From Phragmites australis (lineage: Eukaryota; Streptophyta; Magnoliopsida; Poales; Poaceae): DNA of 64,000 bases. Position numbers and translations under genes: made by a program. This document shows, one piece after another, positions 51,829 to 61,749 of this stretch. Location: assembly GCF_958298935.1 (NCBI RefSeq), contig NC_084933.1, forward strand, positions 7,051,001 through 7,115,000. The letters run 5' to 3'. The notes beneath the pieces were generated by a model, which worked only from the letters and a program-made list of their open reading frames with translations, was not told where the DNA came from and searched no databases. Each line of letters opens with the position of its first letter. The first letter of the stretch is position 1.

Positions 51829-53013
51829 CTAGTCATATGAATTGATCTTTTCAAGTAGCAGTGATGTATTAGCCCCATGCAAACGAGGGTTTAACCCCAT
51901 CACTGTCTTTAGGTCTTGCATTGAGATGGAGTTAATCTCTGGAGGTATAATACCACCCTGCCCAGGAATATGATTTTGCTGTGATACACTATTTATTAGC
52001 TTTCGGCACAGCTGCTGCTTCAATGCCACATGTCTCAGTTTCCCATGTTGAGATCTTGCTCTAACTAGCTCAACATAAGATCCAAACAACTGCTTTATGA
52101 AAACGTCTATTCCATTATTCAACAAATTGGCACACTCTATCGAGACCCCTCCCAACCCTTCTGCTTCTGCCATTTTTTCCATCCTCCTTTTCACTAACAA
52201 TGTATCACATATTTCACCAAGTTCAACACAAGTATCAGAGGTATCATTCAAAGTGACAGAAGCAAGGTCTAAAAGTTTTCGGGCCCCACCAAAACTAGCA
52301 GAATGTAACTGAATGCCAAGTGGAGCTTGCACCGGACCTTGTGAATGGTGTATAATTTCTTGTCCCAGGTTTTCTCTGGAAGGCATAGAAGAAGGGCCAT
52401 TGCTACGCAGGGAGTCATGTAAATTTAATGCTTCCTTCTCACGCGGTCGCTTGATAAGCGGCTCCACATGCTCACTTTGTTGAAGTTGTGTACATCTCTT
52501 CAGATTACTCAAATGAGGAACACCATTCTCCCGAATAATAGTATCACAATGATTCAATGATGACTTCTGGGTTAGTACATTTTCTCTTCTGCTTAATGGT
52601 TTGTTCTCTTTGACATTCTGGTTCAAAGCACCACCATTGTCCCAGACAGGAGGAACAAGTGCATGTCCTGAATTGGTGACATCTCTGACCAGCTTAGGGT
52701 CGTTAATTACAGGTGGGCCACATGCTTGACTGGCATTATGGAGGATAGAACGGATGAGGTGGTTGTGCAATGGGAGGTTCTCACGGCCAAGTGCCATAAG
52801 ACAGAGCTTATCGAATTCATTCTTGCTCAATCTTGATGATAAGAACCTCTCCAGGTGCTGAAAGTACTTCTTTGCTCTCTCAGGCCCAATCCTTTTAACA
52901 ATCTTGGACTTGATCTCACGAACGTCAATACGAGTGCTCTGTCCTACTGCAGATGATGGCAATGATTGCAAGCTTGGTGCCGGTTGCACTGATGGTGGTG
53001 TAGAGGACGGCAT
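51829..53013 (-). CDS. SAGA subunit ADA1/TADA1-like (Hfi1-type), 394 aa
   Basis: This is an uninterrupted single coding exon ending TAG. A SAGA-Tad1 domain starts at residue 28: RIDVREIKSKIVKRIGPERA, KKYFQHLERFLSSRLSKNEF and GRENLPLHNHLIRSILHNA (to about residue 94). A second conserved block at about 275-345 includes LLVKRRMEKMAEAEGLGGVS, then CANLLNNGIDVFIKQL. Both occur in the plant transcriptional coactivator Hfi1/adapter 1 family. The protein is expected in the nucleus as a core subunit of SAGA, the histone-acetylating coactivator, probably through a histone-fold-like region. A basic LIKRPREKEA stretch could be a localisation signal. The start is preceded by a spliced 5' UTR. No defect is seen. 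Confidence 0.88.
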   Translation of the reverse strand: MPSSTPPSVQPAPSLQSLPSSAVGQSTRIDVREIKSKIVKRIGPERAKKYFQHLERFLSSRLSKNEFDKLCLMALGRENLPLHNHLIRSILHNASQACGPPVINDPKLVRDVTNSGHALVPPVWDNGGALNQNVKENKPLSRRENVLTQKSSLNHCDTIIRENGVPHLSNLKRCTQLQQSEHVEPLIKRPREKEALNLHDSLRSNGPSSMPSRENLGQEIIHHSQGPVQAPLGIQLHSASFGGARKLLDLASVTLNDTSDTCVELGEICDTLLVKRRMEKMAEAEGLGGVSIECANLLNNGIDVFIKQLFGSYVELVRARSQHGKLRHVALKQQLCRKLINSVSQQNHIPGQGGIIPPEINSISMQDLKTVMGLNPRLHGANTSLLLEKINSYD

Positions 53014-53139
53014 TTCTCAGGAAAGAGATTCCATATAAATACAACTGAACCGCAAAGTCGAACCCCAAGTAAATGTCCAGTAAAAACTGTACCTTTAAAA
53101 TCTGACCTCTGATATTACACTGCCAATCGTGGAAAATCA

Positions 53140-54961
53140 CTGCAATGAACAAACATCTGTTTCAAATATATAAACAGTGCAAAGTAACAACAAAGCATGG
53201 GAAAACACGCCACCAGTAGCCAAATGGCTCAGCCAAGAACAGTGAATCTGTATCTCCAGCTAATAAAATACTAAGGGTGCGTCTGGGTATAGGGTTAGGG
53301 GGTGGGTTTGGTATTGGAATACGGGGTGGGATAATCCAAACCCTAGACAGGAAATGATCGAGGTTTAGTATTAGCCCACCCTTGTCCCAATCATTACCCC
53401 TAAATCCAAAGGAGTCATAATGATACAAATTCCCCCAATCCAAGACAGACCAACATAGCTTACAAATGTAGATGGCAAGAACCTAAAGTGGACCCACAAA
53501 AAGGGAAAAGGAGAGAAAAGTCACTATGTGGCCTCAGTATACAGGTCAATGGTATATGTTTGTAATTGCTTATATAACATTGATCTAATACAAGAGCGAA
53601 TGGCCTATGATTACATTCAAATGCGAACACCGCCATAGACATAAGGCTGTTGATAGGTCCAACCTCCAATGGCTGGCAAACTGAAAATATGTTTTGCAAA
53701 ATATGCCAATGCTATCACATGAAACTTATTTCCAAACATATGATGTAGTTCAGAACTCCAGCAGTATGTATTGGAGCCTTACTGTGTTGTATTAGTTGGC
53801 AACATCTAAAGCTGCTGTAGCAAATTGTGCAGGATATTAAAATCTTTGGTTGGCTGTGGCTATAGGTAAGATCCAAAACACCTACTAAACCAACAAAATG
53901 TGACTAACACAATGCTATTGGTATTCTTGGAGATCAAATCGATCTTCAGTTAGAATGGCCAAGCTCCTTAAGCATGCTCCTTAGAAGATATGAAATTTCC
54001 ACTCAGTGGAAGATGTTGTTTTTGAAAAAATGAGATCAACAGATAAACTCCATTATAAAATAAGAGCTTGAAAAGGCCCAACCAGATACAACAAAGGTAA
54101 CTACACGACAGAAAGGCACTGTATGTGATTTTATGAAGGAATGAGATCAAACTCGTGTAGAAAAATCAACCACAAACAAGTGAACTCCCACTAGTGATTC
54201 CATTAAAATGGCATGCCCAGGTGAACTATAAACTAAAAAAACAGCAACTCTGAAACCGAACCAAAAACAGAATAACACAAGTCTCCATGATTCGGCCATG
54301 CTGCCTTTATTTACATCTGTACGAAATTCAAACTTGTAAGCTAGATTCCCTTGGGTAAACAGAACCAAACATAGGTAATCAAGAACAATCCAATCCATAA
54401 TCTACAAACTAAAACCTGGGACCACCAAACTACATGGAAAAACTCCAAATATCCACCAAACAGATAACCAAAATCGCAAGCTCCAGAGTGACCAAATTTT
54501 GGACAGCACTACGTTCAAAATTTAAATCATATCCCCAATTCAAATGAACCCAACCTTTGATGATCCAATCCACAGCACCTCAATCAAGCTAGGGTTTCAC
54601 ACCAAATTCAAACTCCCAAGCTCGTCTCCATGCACAGTGAAAAGACAAATCCACCAAATAACGGGTAACTAAGACCCCATATCGCAAGCTCCACCGGAGC
54701 ACCAAACCTCCGACATGAGAAGGGCACACAGCTCAAGCTCCCGAATCCCCAGCTCGGCCCCTCTGATCCAATCCGGGCCACCCTTAATTCCGACCGAAGG
54801 CTAGGTTTCCGCCCCGAATTCGAGCTCTGCGGCGCCCGAATCACGAGCCCGAGGCCGCGCCGGCGAGTGGCGGGCCGCCATTGACCGCCGGCCCGCCATT
54901 GCCAGCCGCGCCGGCGCCGCGCGTGGGGGCGGATCGAGGCGAGGAGGATTGGGGCTCTCAC
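53140..54961 (-). other. 5'-UTR intron of the TADA1-like gene
   Basis: On the minus strand a consensus donor CAAAG/GTGAGAG (GT at 54961-54960) and an acceptor TTCATTGCAG (AG at 53141-53140) define an intron of about 1.8 kb. It joins a GC-rich leader exon (about 55280-54962) to a short exon carrying the ATG at 53013. It contains a MITE-like inverted repeat at 53273-53417. Confidence 0.65.
53273..53417. mobile_element. Small MITE-like inverted repeat in the TADA1 intron
   Basis: A left end beginning GGGTGCGTCTGGGTATAGGG and TTAGGGGGTGGG matches, in inverted orientation, TTTAGGGGTAATGATTGGG from the right. The arms share GGGTGGG and TAAT blocks. GGGTGCGT-type ends are common in grass MITEs. It is about 145 bp with no coding capacity. 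Confidence 0.5.
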
Positions 54962-55280
54962 CTTTGCTTCTGACGCTACTGGGCGCGCTGGCAAGGCGGC
55001 GGGGAGTTGGGGACGGAAGCGATCGGGAGTTGCTGCTGCTGCTGCTGCTCCCGTCGAGCTCAACGCGCTGCTGCACCTGCCACCGGGGAGGCGGGGGCTC
55101 TCGTGGGACGCTTCGCTTGCCGGGGCGGCGGGGGCTCGGGTGCTTCGCCGGCGACGGCGACGACCTATGCTGCGACGGAGGAGGAGGTGGTGGTGCGAGT
55201 TTGCTGGCTGCTGTTCGGTTGGGCTTGGTGTTGGCCGGGACTGCCGTTCTCCGTTCCGTCTCAGTCTTCGATGTTGTACT
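54962..55280 (-). other. GC-rich 5'-UTR exon of the TADA1-like gene
   Basis: A very GC-rich block with CAG/CTG runs precedes the donor. Its start is not fixed. Open frames on either strand here (up to 151 codons) are read as UTR and composition effects, because the conserved protein begins only at 53013. Confidence 0.45.
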
Positions 55281-56550
55281 TGCTATCTCTCTCTGACTCC
55301 CCTCCCTTAATCGCTTGCCGCCGTCTCCTTCTTTCTCCCTTTTTTTTTTGTCACATTTTGGTTTCCCTAGCTCTAATTTTTGTCGATTAGATGATCAAAC
55401 GACTTAGATCTTACATGTGTCTCCCCATATTTTCGACCAAGAGAAATCCCCTGTGTCTTCTTTTATTTTTTATTTTTTTCAAAGGGATGAAAATATATTA
55501 AAAGGAAAGCACATTACATCCCATATTACAACAAAGACCCAATAAAAAAAGAAAATTATACCAAAGTCCTTCTAGGTCTTCTCCATCGAGGATGACAACT
55601 CCTCCGGCTGTTATCGCCAAACAAGAACACCAGAACCGATCCGACTCCACTGCTGTGATAAAAAGAGGCACCAAACATTGGTCAAAGCCACAATAGCCAA
55701 CACCCTAAACACAGCATGACGTATCTGGACCACTGAACGTGTATCGGCTAACACCTTACTAGGCACAGCATGGAAGAGAGAACCCCATCACCGGCGACCC
55801 ACTCACCGATCTAGAAACAAAACGTGAACATGGGAAAATGCTAAGCTTCATATCGCAAGAAACAACAGAACCAACCTCCCTCGGACATCACCGGAGATGG
55901 AGACGACACTGTCACAATCGCCAGTGAAACCGAGAAGATTCGGAGAATATATTACACAAACACAAACAAACCTTTCACAGCTCCCTAGGGACAACGATGG
56001 AGATAATGTTATCAGAGGAAGCCCGTAAAAACAAAAGTTCGAAAGGTGTTACTGCCGATGAAGCCACTAGGGAAACAACCTAAACCTTCCAAACCTACAT
56101 TGAAAACAAACTAGAAACTACCCTACAAACTATATCTAGTGTCAATTTGCTGAAATCCCCGCACCTCTGACGCCGAAGAAGCAGCCAGAGGTGAGGGTTA
56201 TGTGAGATCAACAATCTTGAGTCTAAGAGTATTGTAGTGAGGGATAAGTGGATGACATCAGAGATGGAGACTCGTCCTTTGTGTATTTTTTTATTAAAGT
56301 ATCCACGGAATTATATTGTCGAAATAATTGTACAAGTTCATCCAGACGTCTTATAACACACAGGTTTGGATGAAAGTAGCTAAAACATATTTAGACTTAA
56401 CATAGTTTTATAGCACACGGACGCACATAGATAGAAAAGGACAAAACCCATCTCACACTCTAAAGTCTGATGGTGTGGCCACATAACCACGAAACAAAAT
56501 GTCTATCTAATACCCCGATATTGCAATACCGGGTCACTACGCCACGTACT
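55281..56550. other. TADA1-like upstream region and possible retro-derived repeat
   Basis: The first 150 bp should hold the TADA1-like promoter. At 55470-56280 the minus strand resembles a gene- or LINE-derived 3' end: GC-rich text, then TTGTTGTAATATGGGATGTA and TTAATATATTTTCATCCC. No domain is readable. Nothing else is recognised. Confidence 0.35.
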
Positions 56551-56856
56551 ATGGTTTTGAAGGTGGTTTCACTGGAATAGCTGACATGGTTGCTATATGG
56601 TGATAAAAAAATAAACACTTTATTTTTTACCTACTATTTCCGTCTCCTATTCCATTTTCCACTTTCATTTTAGTCTGCCACTTTTTAATTTCTTTTTAAA
56701 TGGTGGGAGTTATTTTATGTTAATGACTACGGGAAAATATAAAAGAGAAGAAAAAGGTAAAAAAATAAACTTCACATTATTTAAAATATTTTAAACAATC
56801 ATTACCATATGGCATCCACGTCAGTTTTCATGTGGCAAAACCACCTTCAAAATTAC
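56551..56856. mobile_element. MITE with roughly 50-bp terminal inverted repeats
   Basis: The left end GGTTTTGAAGGTGGTTTCAC and the inverted right end AATTTTGAAGGTGGTTTTGC match, and both arms continue through CTGAC-TGG to ATATGGT. The interior (about 200 bp) is AT-rich and non-coding. The TSD is not clear. Confidence 0.7.
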
Positions 56857-58547
56857 GATGTGAGATTGATTGATCTAGTTTTATAAGGTGAGAGGTTGAA
56901 TAGATTTTTTTCCCTCGGTATGTTATGTGGCGCACAATCAAACTTCAGGGATATATTATATGGACTTTTTCCAATAGAAAATATATCCAAATAAGTCCTA
57001 GTAAATCCTGCTAAAAACAGTCATACATCCATAAAAAAATACCATCATAGTCACACATCCTGAGCAGAATCATCACCGCATCACCAACGCTTGTAATAGT
57101 TCATTTGCACGTCATGTTTGTAGATGCTTCTAAAGCGATCTGGCCGCCATCTCCATCTTGAGTTGCCCCCCTTGAAGTGAATACGTTTGATGTCGTGGCC
57201 AGTACTTGAGTATCAGGTTAAGATAAAGTATCCCTGAATGATTAGCATATATCATTATGAACTAGCCATGCATCGAGGCCCTTCTTCCTAACACAGGGTG
57301 AGCAATATCTCTGAGTTATTGCTATGGTGAAAGCTGCATAAAGAGCAGCAATAAGGTTTCTAGATAGCTTATATGCGCGACCACTTCAACGTTGTTCACC
57401 TACAATCTACGTTGCTTCCTCGATGATATACTCCGTCACAAGTCCTTACTCCATTGAGCATGTACAGTATCAACCGTCGAAGGAGCATTTATCTCTAAGT
57501 CCGTATATGTGTATTTGTAGCTTGATTGGTACCATTTGTATAACACCTACACTTGTCACATATCTACTAACTTGTCTACGATTTATTGTTGTTAGTACCA
57601 GTTACATATGCAACAGTAGTTGAGTGATTTTCTTTTATCGTTTACAAAGAGGGTCTATGGTTTACGTATGCAATGGACCTACTGCATTTATCTATGATTT
57701 ACATGATGTCTTTATGATTTACATTTGGTTGCCTGCTAATCTTATTGGTTTACATAACATTCTCAATCGTTAATGTAATATGTCTCATAGTAGAATCTGA
57801 TAGTAGAATAATATGCATCTTTCCAACATCGTCTGTTGGCATTAAGGTGTGCACTCACAATATCTACCTCCTACTTTTGTCATACCTTCGTGCTATCTCA
57901 TACCTTTTCTATATTCTATTGTTACTGAATCCGTCACTCTAACCGCTTCTTCCCACCCCATCGATCTATCCGTAATTTGCCATTCACCTCTCCTCAAATC
58001 GTCGGCAACACCGGCAGACTCCACACCTATCATCGACACCACCATCGAAACAAATGGCCATGCCATCAACTGGAGCACGAATCTTTGAGCAAATCCAAAG
58101 GAGACAATTAAGTGATTTCCTCAAATGATAGTGTCTTGCTGTAACAATTCCTTTTTGGTTTCGTGGTGCGTTCAACTTAAGGATGGCAATCAGGTGTGGT
58201 GGGTACGGATATTACTCACATATACCTGTATATGCTAGTTTTTACCCACTCGTGGGTATACTTGCAAACGCCCTGGGCAAAAAATGGGCACCAAACCCGT
58301 CGCTCGCGGGTATGACTTGGATGGGTGGCACTAGCGGTAGCGATGCGGGGCGGCGCGATGTAGGGCGGGTCAGGGTGGCGCGGTGCAGGGAGGAGCTAGC
58401 GACGGTGGGGCTGGGACTAGGAGGCATGGCGGGGTGTGCTAGGAGCTTGGAAGAGGGAGTGGCGGTGGGAAATTGGGAATGGGAATACACTGGCTGGGAG
58501 AGGATAAGGGATTTAGAGGATTGGGTTAGGCCCACCTGTCAGATTGC
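56857..58547. other. Intergenic, no gene seen
   Basis: AT-rich to 58170. At 58170-58545 a GC-richer segment with GGGTACGG, CACTCGTGGGTATAC and TCGCGGGTATG looks repetitive. Its open frames on both strands show no family. Confidence 0.35.
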
Positions 58548-60260
58548 ACTACGCCAAAACAACACATTAGTGGCGGGTGATAACCGTCATTAGTGACGGT
58601 TATAGCAACTGTCACACTTATTGCGTCACTAATGATAAAATATTAGTGATGAGTTGGGACCCGTCACTAATGACAATCACCAGTACGAGTCATAATTGAG
58701 ACCCGTCATTGAAATGTGTCTCCTATGACCTGAGCAGGCCTATTACCCGTCACTGTGACCATCATTAGTGACGGGCGTATGTACCACCAGTCACTAATTA
58801 TTGATCTCCAATGATGGGTAGCTTTTCAACCCGTCTCTGGGACTCGGTCATTAGTGACAGGTGATAACTACAAACTGTCACTATTGACCGAGTCATTAGT
58901 GACAGTTTCTTACCACCCTTCATTTGTTACTGAGTCATTAGTGACGGGTAGATTTCCAACCCGTCTCTGGGACTCGGTCATTAGTGACGGGTGATAACAA
59001 CAATCCGTCACTAGTGACCGAGTCATTAGTGACGGGTGTATTTACCACCCATCACTAATTAACTAAAACTAGTGACGGTAGCTACAACCCATCATAGGTG
59101 TTATGAGTCATTAGTGACAGGTATCTTTTTAACCCATCTCTAATCACTAAGTTCCAGAGATGGGTTGGAAAGCTACCCGTCACTGGGACTCGGTTATTAG
59201 TGACGGGTGAATTTACCACCCATCACTAATAGTCTCATCCCCGAAGGGATTTATCTTTTTCCTGGCTACATCCTGAAGCAATGTCAGGATTTGGCAGCCG
59301 CCTTGTCCTGCGAATAAGACACATCCAGATACATTCATGCCATAGTCACCATTCATTTCAAGATATATACCCACATGGACCAAGTCATGAGATACGCAAC
59401 CACAAATTACATAATCAAAAGTCCTCAAAACGTACAACGGCGTAAGTACACATCAAGAGCTCGAATTATATAAGTAAAAAATGCAACCTCGAATTACATA
59501 AGTCGAAAGTGCAACCACAAATTACATAAGTCAGAGCCCTGCCTCCCTACAATAGAACTCACCTTTCGAAGAGACGACTTTGATCATTAAGAATGAGGCG
59601 ATCCGTGCTCGAATGTTGGAGAGTGCAGAATTCCTGATGTTGCCATTCGGTAAGCTGAATTCCTATTGAATGAAAGTAGTTACGAAAAAAGTATGCAATT
59701 AGCGTGAGCAAAATCATTTTATCATCGGATATTTGTAATGAATAAAAATAGCTATGAAAAGACTATGCAATTATCATACATCTAGGGATTTCATATCCTT
59801 TGCTGCCATGAATAGTAGAATGCGACACGTAACGTAGAATCCGCAGGAATTGTTCGGTGGTTGTTGGTGACACTGGAGAGGGAAAAACCGCCAGTTCGAA
59901 AGGAAAAAATCACCGAGATTTGATTTGGCCAAAAAAATTACCCCTTTGCCGAGCAGCCATGTCGGACAGACACTGTCTGGTCGTGCTACTCGGTGAATAA
60001 AATAATAGTAAACATCACTCATTAGTGACGGGTTATAAGGACACCCATCACTAATGAGCGAGCCATTACTGATTGGTCTCATAACAACCCATCACTAATG
60101 AGTAGCATGGCAGGGAGCCGCTAAGGCTACATTTAGTGATGGGTTATAAAGACACCCGTCACTAATGACTTAATATTAGTGACAGGTTATAAGGATATTT
60201 GTTACTAATTATTTAACATTAATGACGGGTGATAAGGATACACGTCACTAATGACACATG
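58548..60260. mobile_element. CACTA (En/Spm) transposon, left end and subterminal repeats
   Basis: The sequence CACTACGCCAAAACA at 58548 is a CACTA terminus. It is followed to 59235 by more than a dozen copies, in both orientations, of a TTAGTGACGGGT motif, the subterminal repeats bound by CACTA transposase. A second cluster lies at 60018-60260. Between them is a unique segment with an ULP1-like protease fragment. No transposase is present and the opposite CACTA terminus was not found, so the element is internally deleted or cut. Confidence 0.75.
59774..59900 (-). pseudogene. ULP1-like (C48) protease fragment
   Basis: The minus strand reads CHQQPPNNSCGFYVTCRILL and then FMAAKDMKSLDV. The Q-x(n)-CGFYV arrangement is the catalytic Gln and Cys block of ULP1-type cysteine proteases, which grass CACTA and MULE elements often carry. 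Only this C-terminal block is readable; the His and Asp region is not seen. Confidence 0.55.
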
Positions 60261-60868
60261 CAAAGATCAACTTCTACAAACAAGAAAAGTACATGCATGC
60301 AAATAGAGAATACTTCAACATCCCATTCAATAGAACAGAACTAAACTTTGATGGACGATATCCTAAAGCAATGTCAGGATTTGGCAGCAGTTTTCACATT
60401 CAAGAACACAGATTTACATCCAGAAACTTGAATTTAACTCAAGTCAGTCATACAATATAGTTATGCATACTACTTATGCAAATATCCATACATCATTACA
60501 CTTGAGCATTTGTCGAAGCATATAACCTCTGATATTTAACATAGTTAAAATCTACAATACTGTATCCTATTACTTCATCGATATACATTAGCGTATGAAT
60601 TAGTGCACTCTCTTTCGCTTGGCATGGACGACCCGATATTTTACCATAGATAATAAATAAGGTCTTATTAGCTGATTCATTTCCATTTAAATGAAACCTT
60701 ATATCAGCCTAGAACTTGCCTTCAACAGTGAAGTCCACTCCGAGGCCACAAAAGCTTAACCCAAGATGCTTCATAGCTTGATCTAAGATAGCATGAAAGC
60801 TAATTACCGCAAATGTGTCACCAAAATATCCTAGAAGCAAAGAAAATATAATTATGAAAATAATACAC
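60261..60868. other. Unassigned DNA between the CACTA repeats and an LTR
   Basis: No gene is seen. It contains AAGCAATGTCAGGATTTGGC at 60366, an exact repeat of sequence at about 59276 inside the CACTA segment, so it is probably still CACTA-derived. Confidence 0.4.
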
Positions 60869-61705
60869 TGTTGGAGCAATAGTTCGTCTTGCCCCAGCAA
60901 ATACGACGAGAGTTTCTTTTAAGGAGGTGACTCAAGCTTGGAGACGAAGTTTGAGAGGAAGGAACACCACAAATGTATCAATAGTAAAAATATGGACTGG
61001 AGGGAGTATCACAGGAAGACTTGTGATTGTGCTCCTCCGTCCTGTGTTGAGCGGGCTCCTTCTCACCTCCTTCTTCTAGATGACCATGACCCCCTATTTA
61101 TAAGGTAGTACGTAGCTTAGTGTACAAACTACACAATGTACAAATATCTAGGACTTAGCTGAATTACTGGGCCTTATCTTGGATAACTACCTTTTACCCT
61201 ACATAGAAGATAAATATCTACCGTGGTAACTATTTTGGTGCCTGCCCCCTGAGGGGTGAGCCGGTTTCCAATTATGACCCGGCGCCGCTCTATCGGGGGT
61301 GTCAGGATGACTTGCATTGTGTTGGGGTGTCAGGATAAGCACCACTTGCACCAGTATTAATTGCCGGTTACCTCACGTCAGGTCAATTGCAAGGGATGTA
61401 CTTTCTTCCCTGATATTGTCTCCGGAGGCAGGCTGTGTCTTTAGTCTTCGGAAGGCCGTATGGGCACTGGAGGGGCGGTCCGAAGGGGTCCGCAGCCTCC
61501 GAGGATAAGGTCTCCTGCTGAGTTCAAAGACCAAAGGCTCTAGAGGGACTTGCTATAGGTTCGAGTCTTCGGAGGGCCACGTACATCCCGGAGAGGTGGC
61601 CTGAAGGGGTTCGCAGCCTCTGGGGATAAGGCCTCCTGCTGAGTTCTGAGCCTTTGATAGCGATCGTCAACCATTATCCTCAGGCTGTTCTGTTTTCCCC
61701 TAACA
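60869..61705 (-). repeat. Third LTR of the element A family
   Basis: It runs TGTTGGAGCAATAG to TTTTCCCCTAACA on the plus strand, about 837 bp. It is homologous to the LTRs at 7029 and 14210 but more divergent, with TATA box CTATTTATA at 61094-61102. A polypurine tract (TACCCCCTCATTTTC on the plus strand) follows at 61706, so this is a 3' LTR whose interior is cut off at 61749. Confidence 0.8.
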
Positions 61706-61749
61706 GTACCCCCTCATTTTCTGGTCTCGACGTTTGGAGGGGTGAGAGG
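61706..61749 (-). mobile_element. 44-bp interior stub of an element A relative
   Basis: This is the polypurine tract and adjacent interior of the element ending at 60869. It stops at 61749, where a new LTR starts, so that LTR presumably inserted within the interior. Confidence 0.5.

Noticed and set aside
54608..55390. Frames of 79-151 codons on both strands around the TADA1-like leader
   Set aside because: They fall in the GC-rich 5'-UTR exon, splice donor and first part of the intron; the conserved protein starts at 53013.
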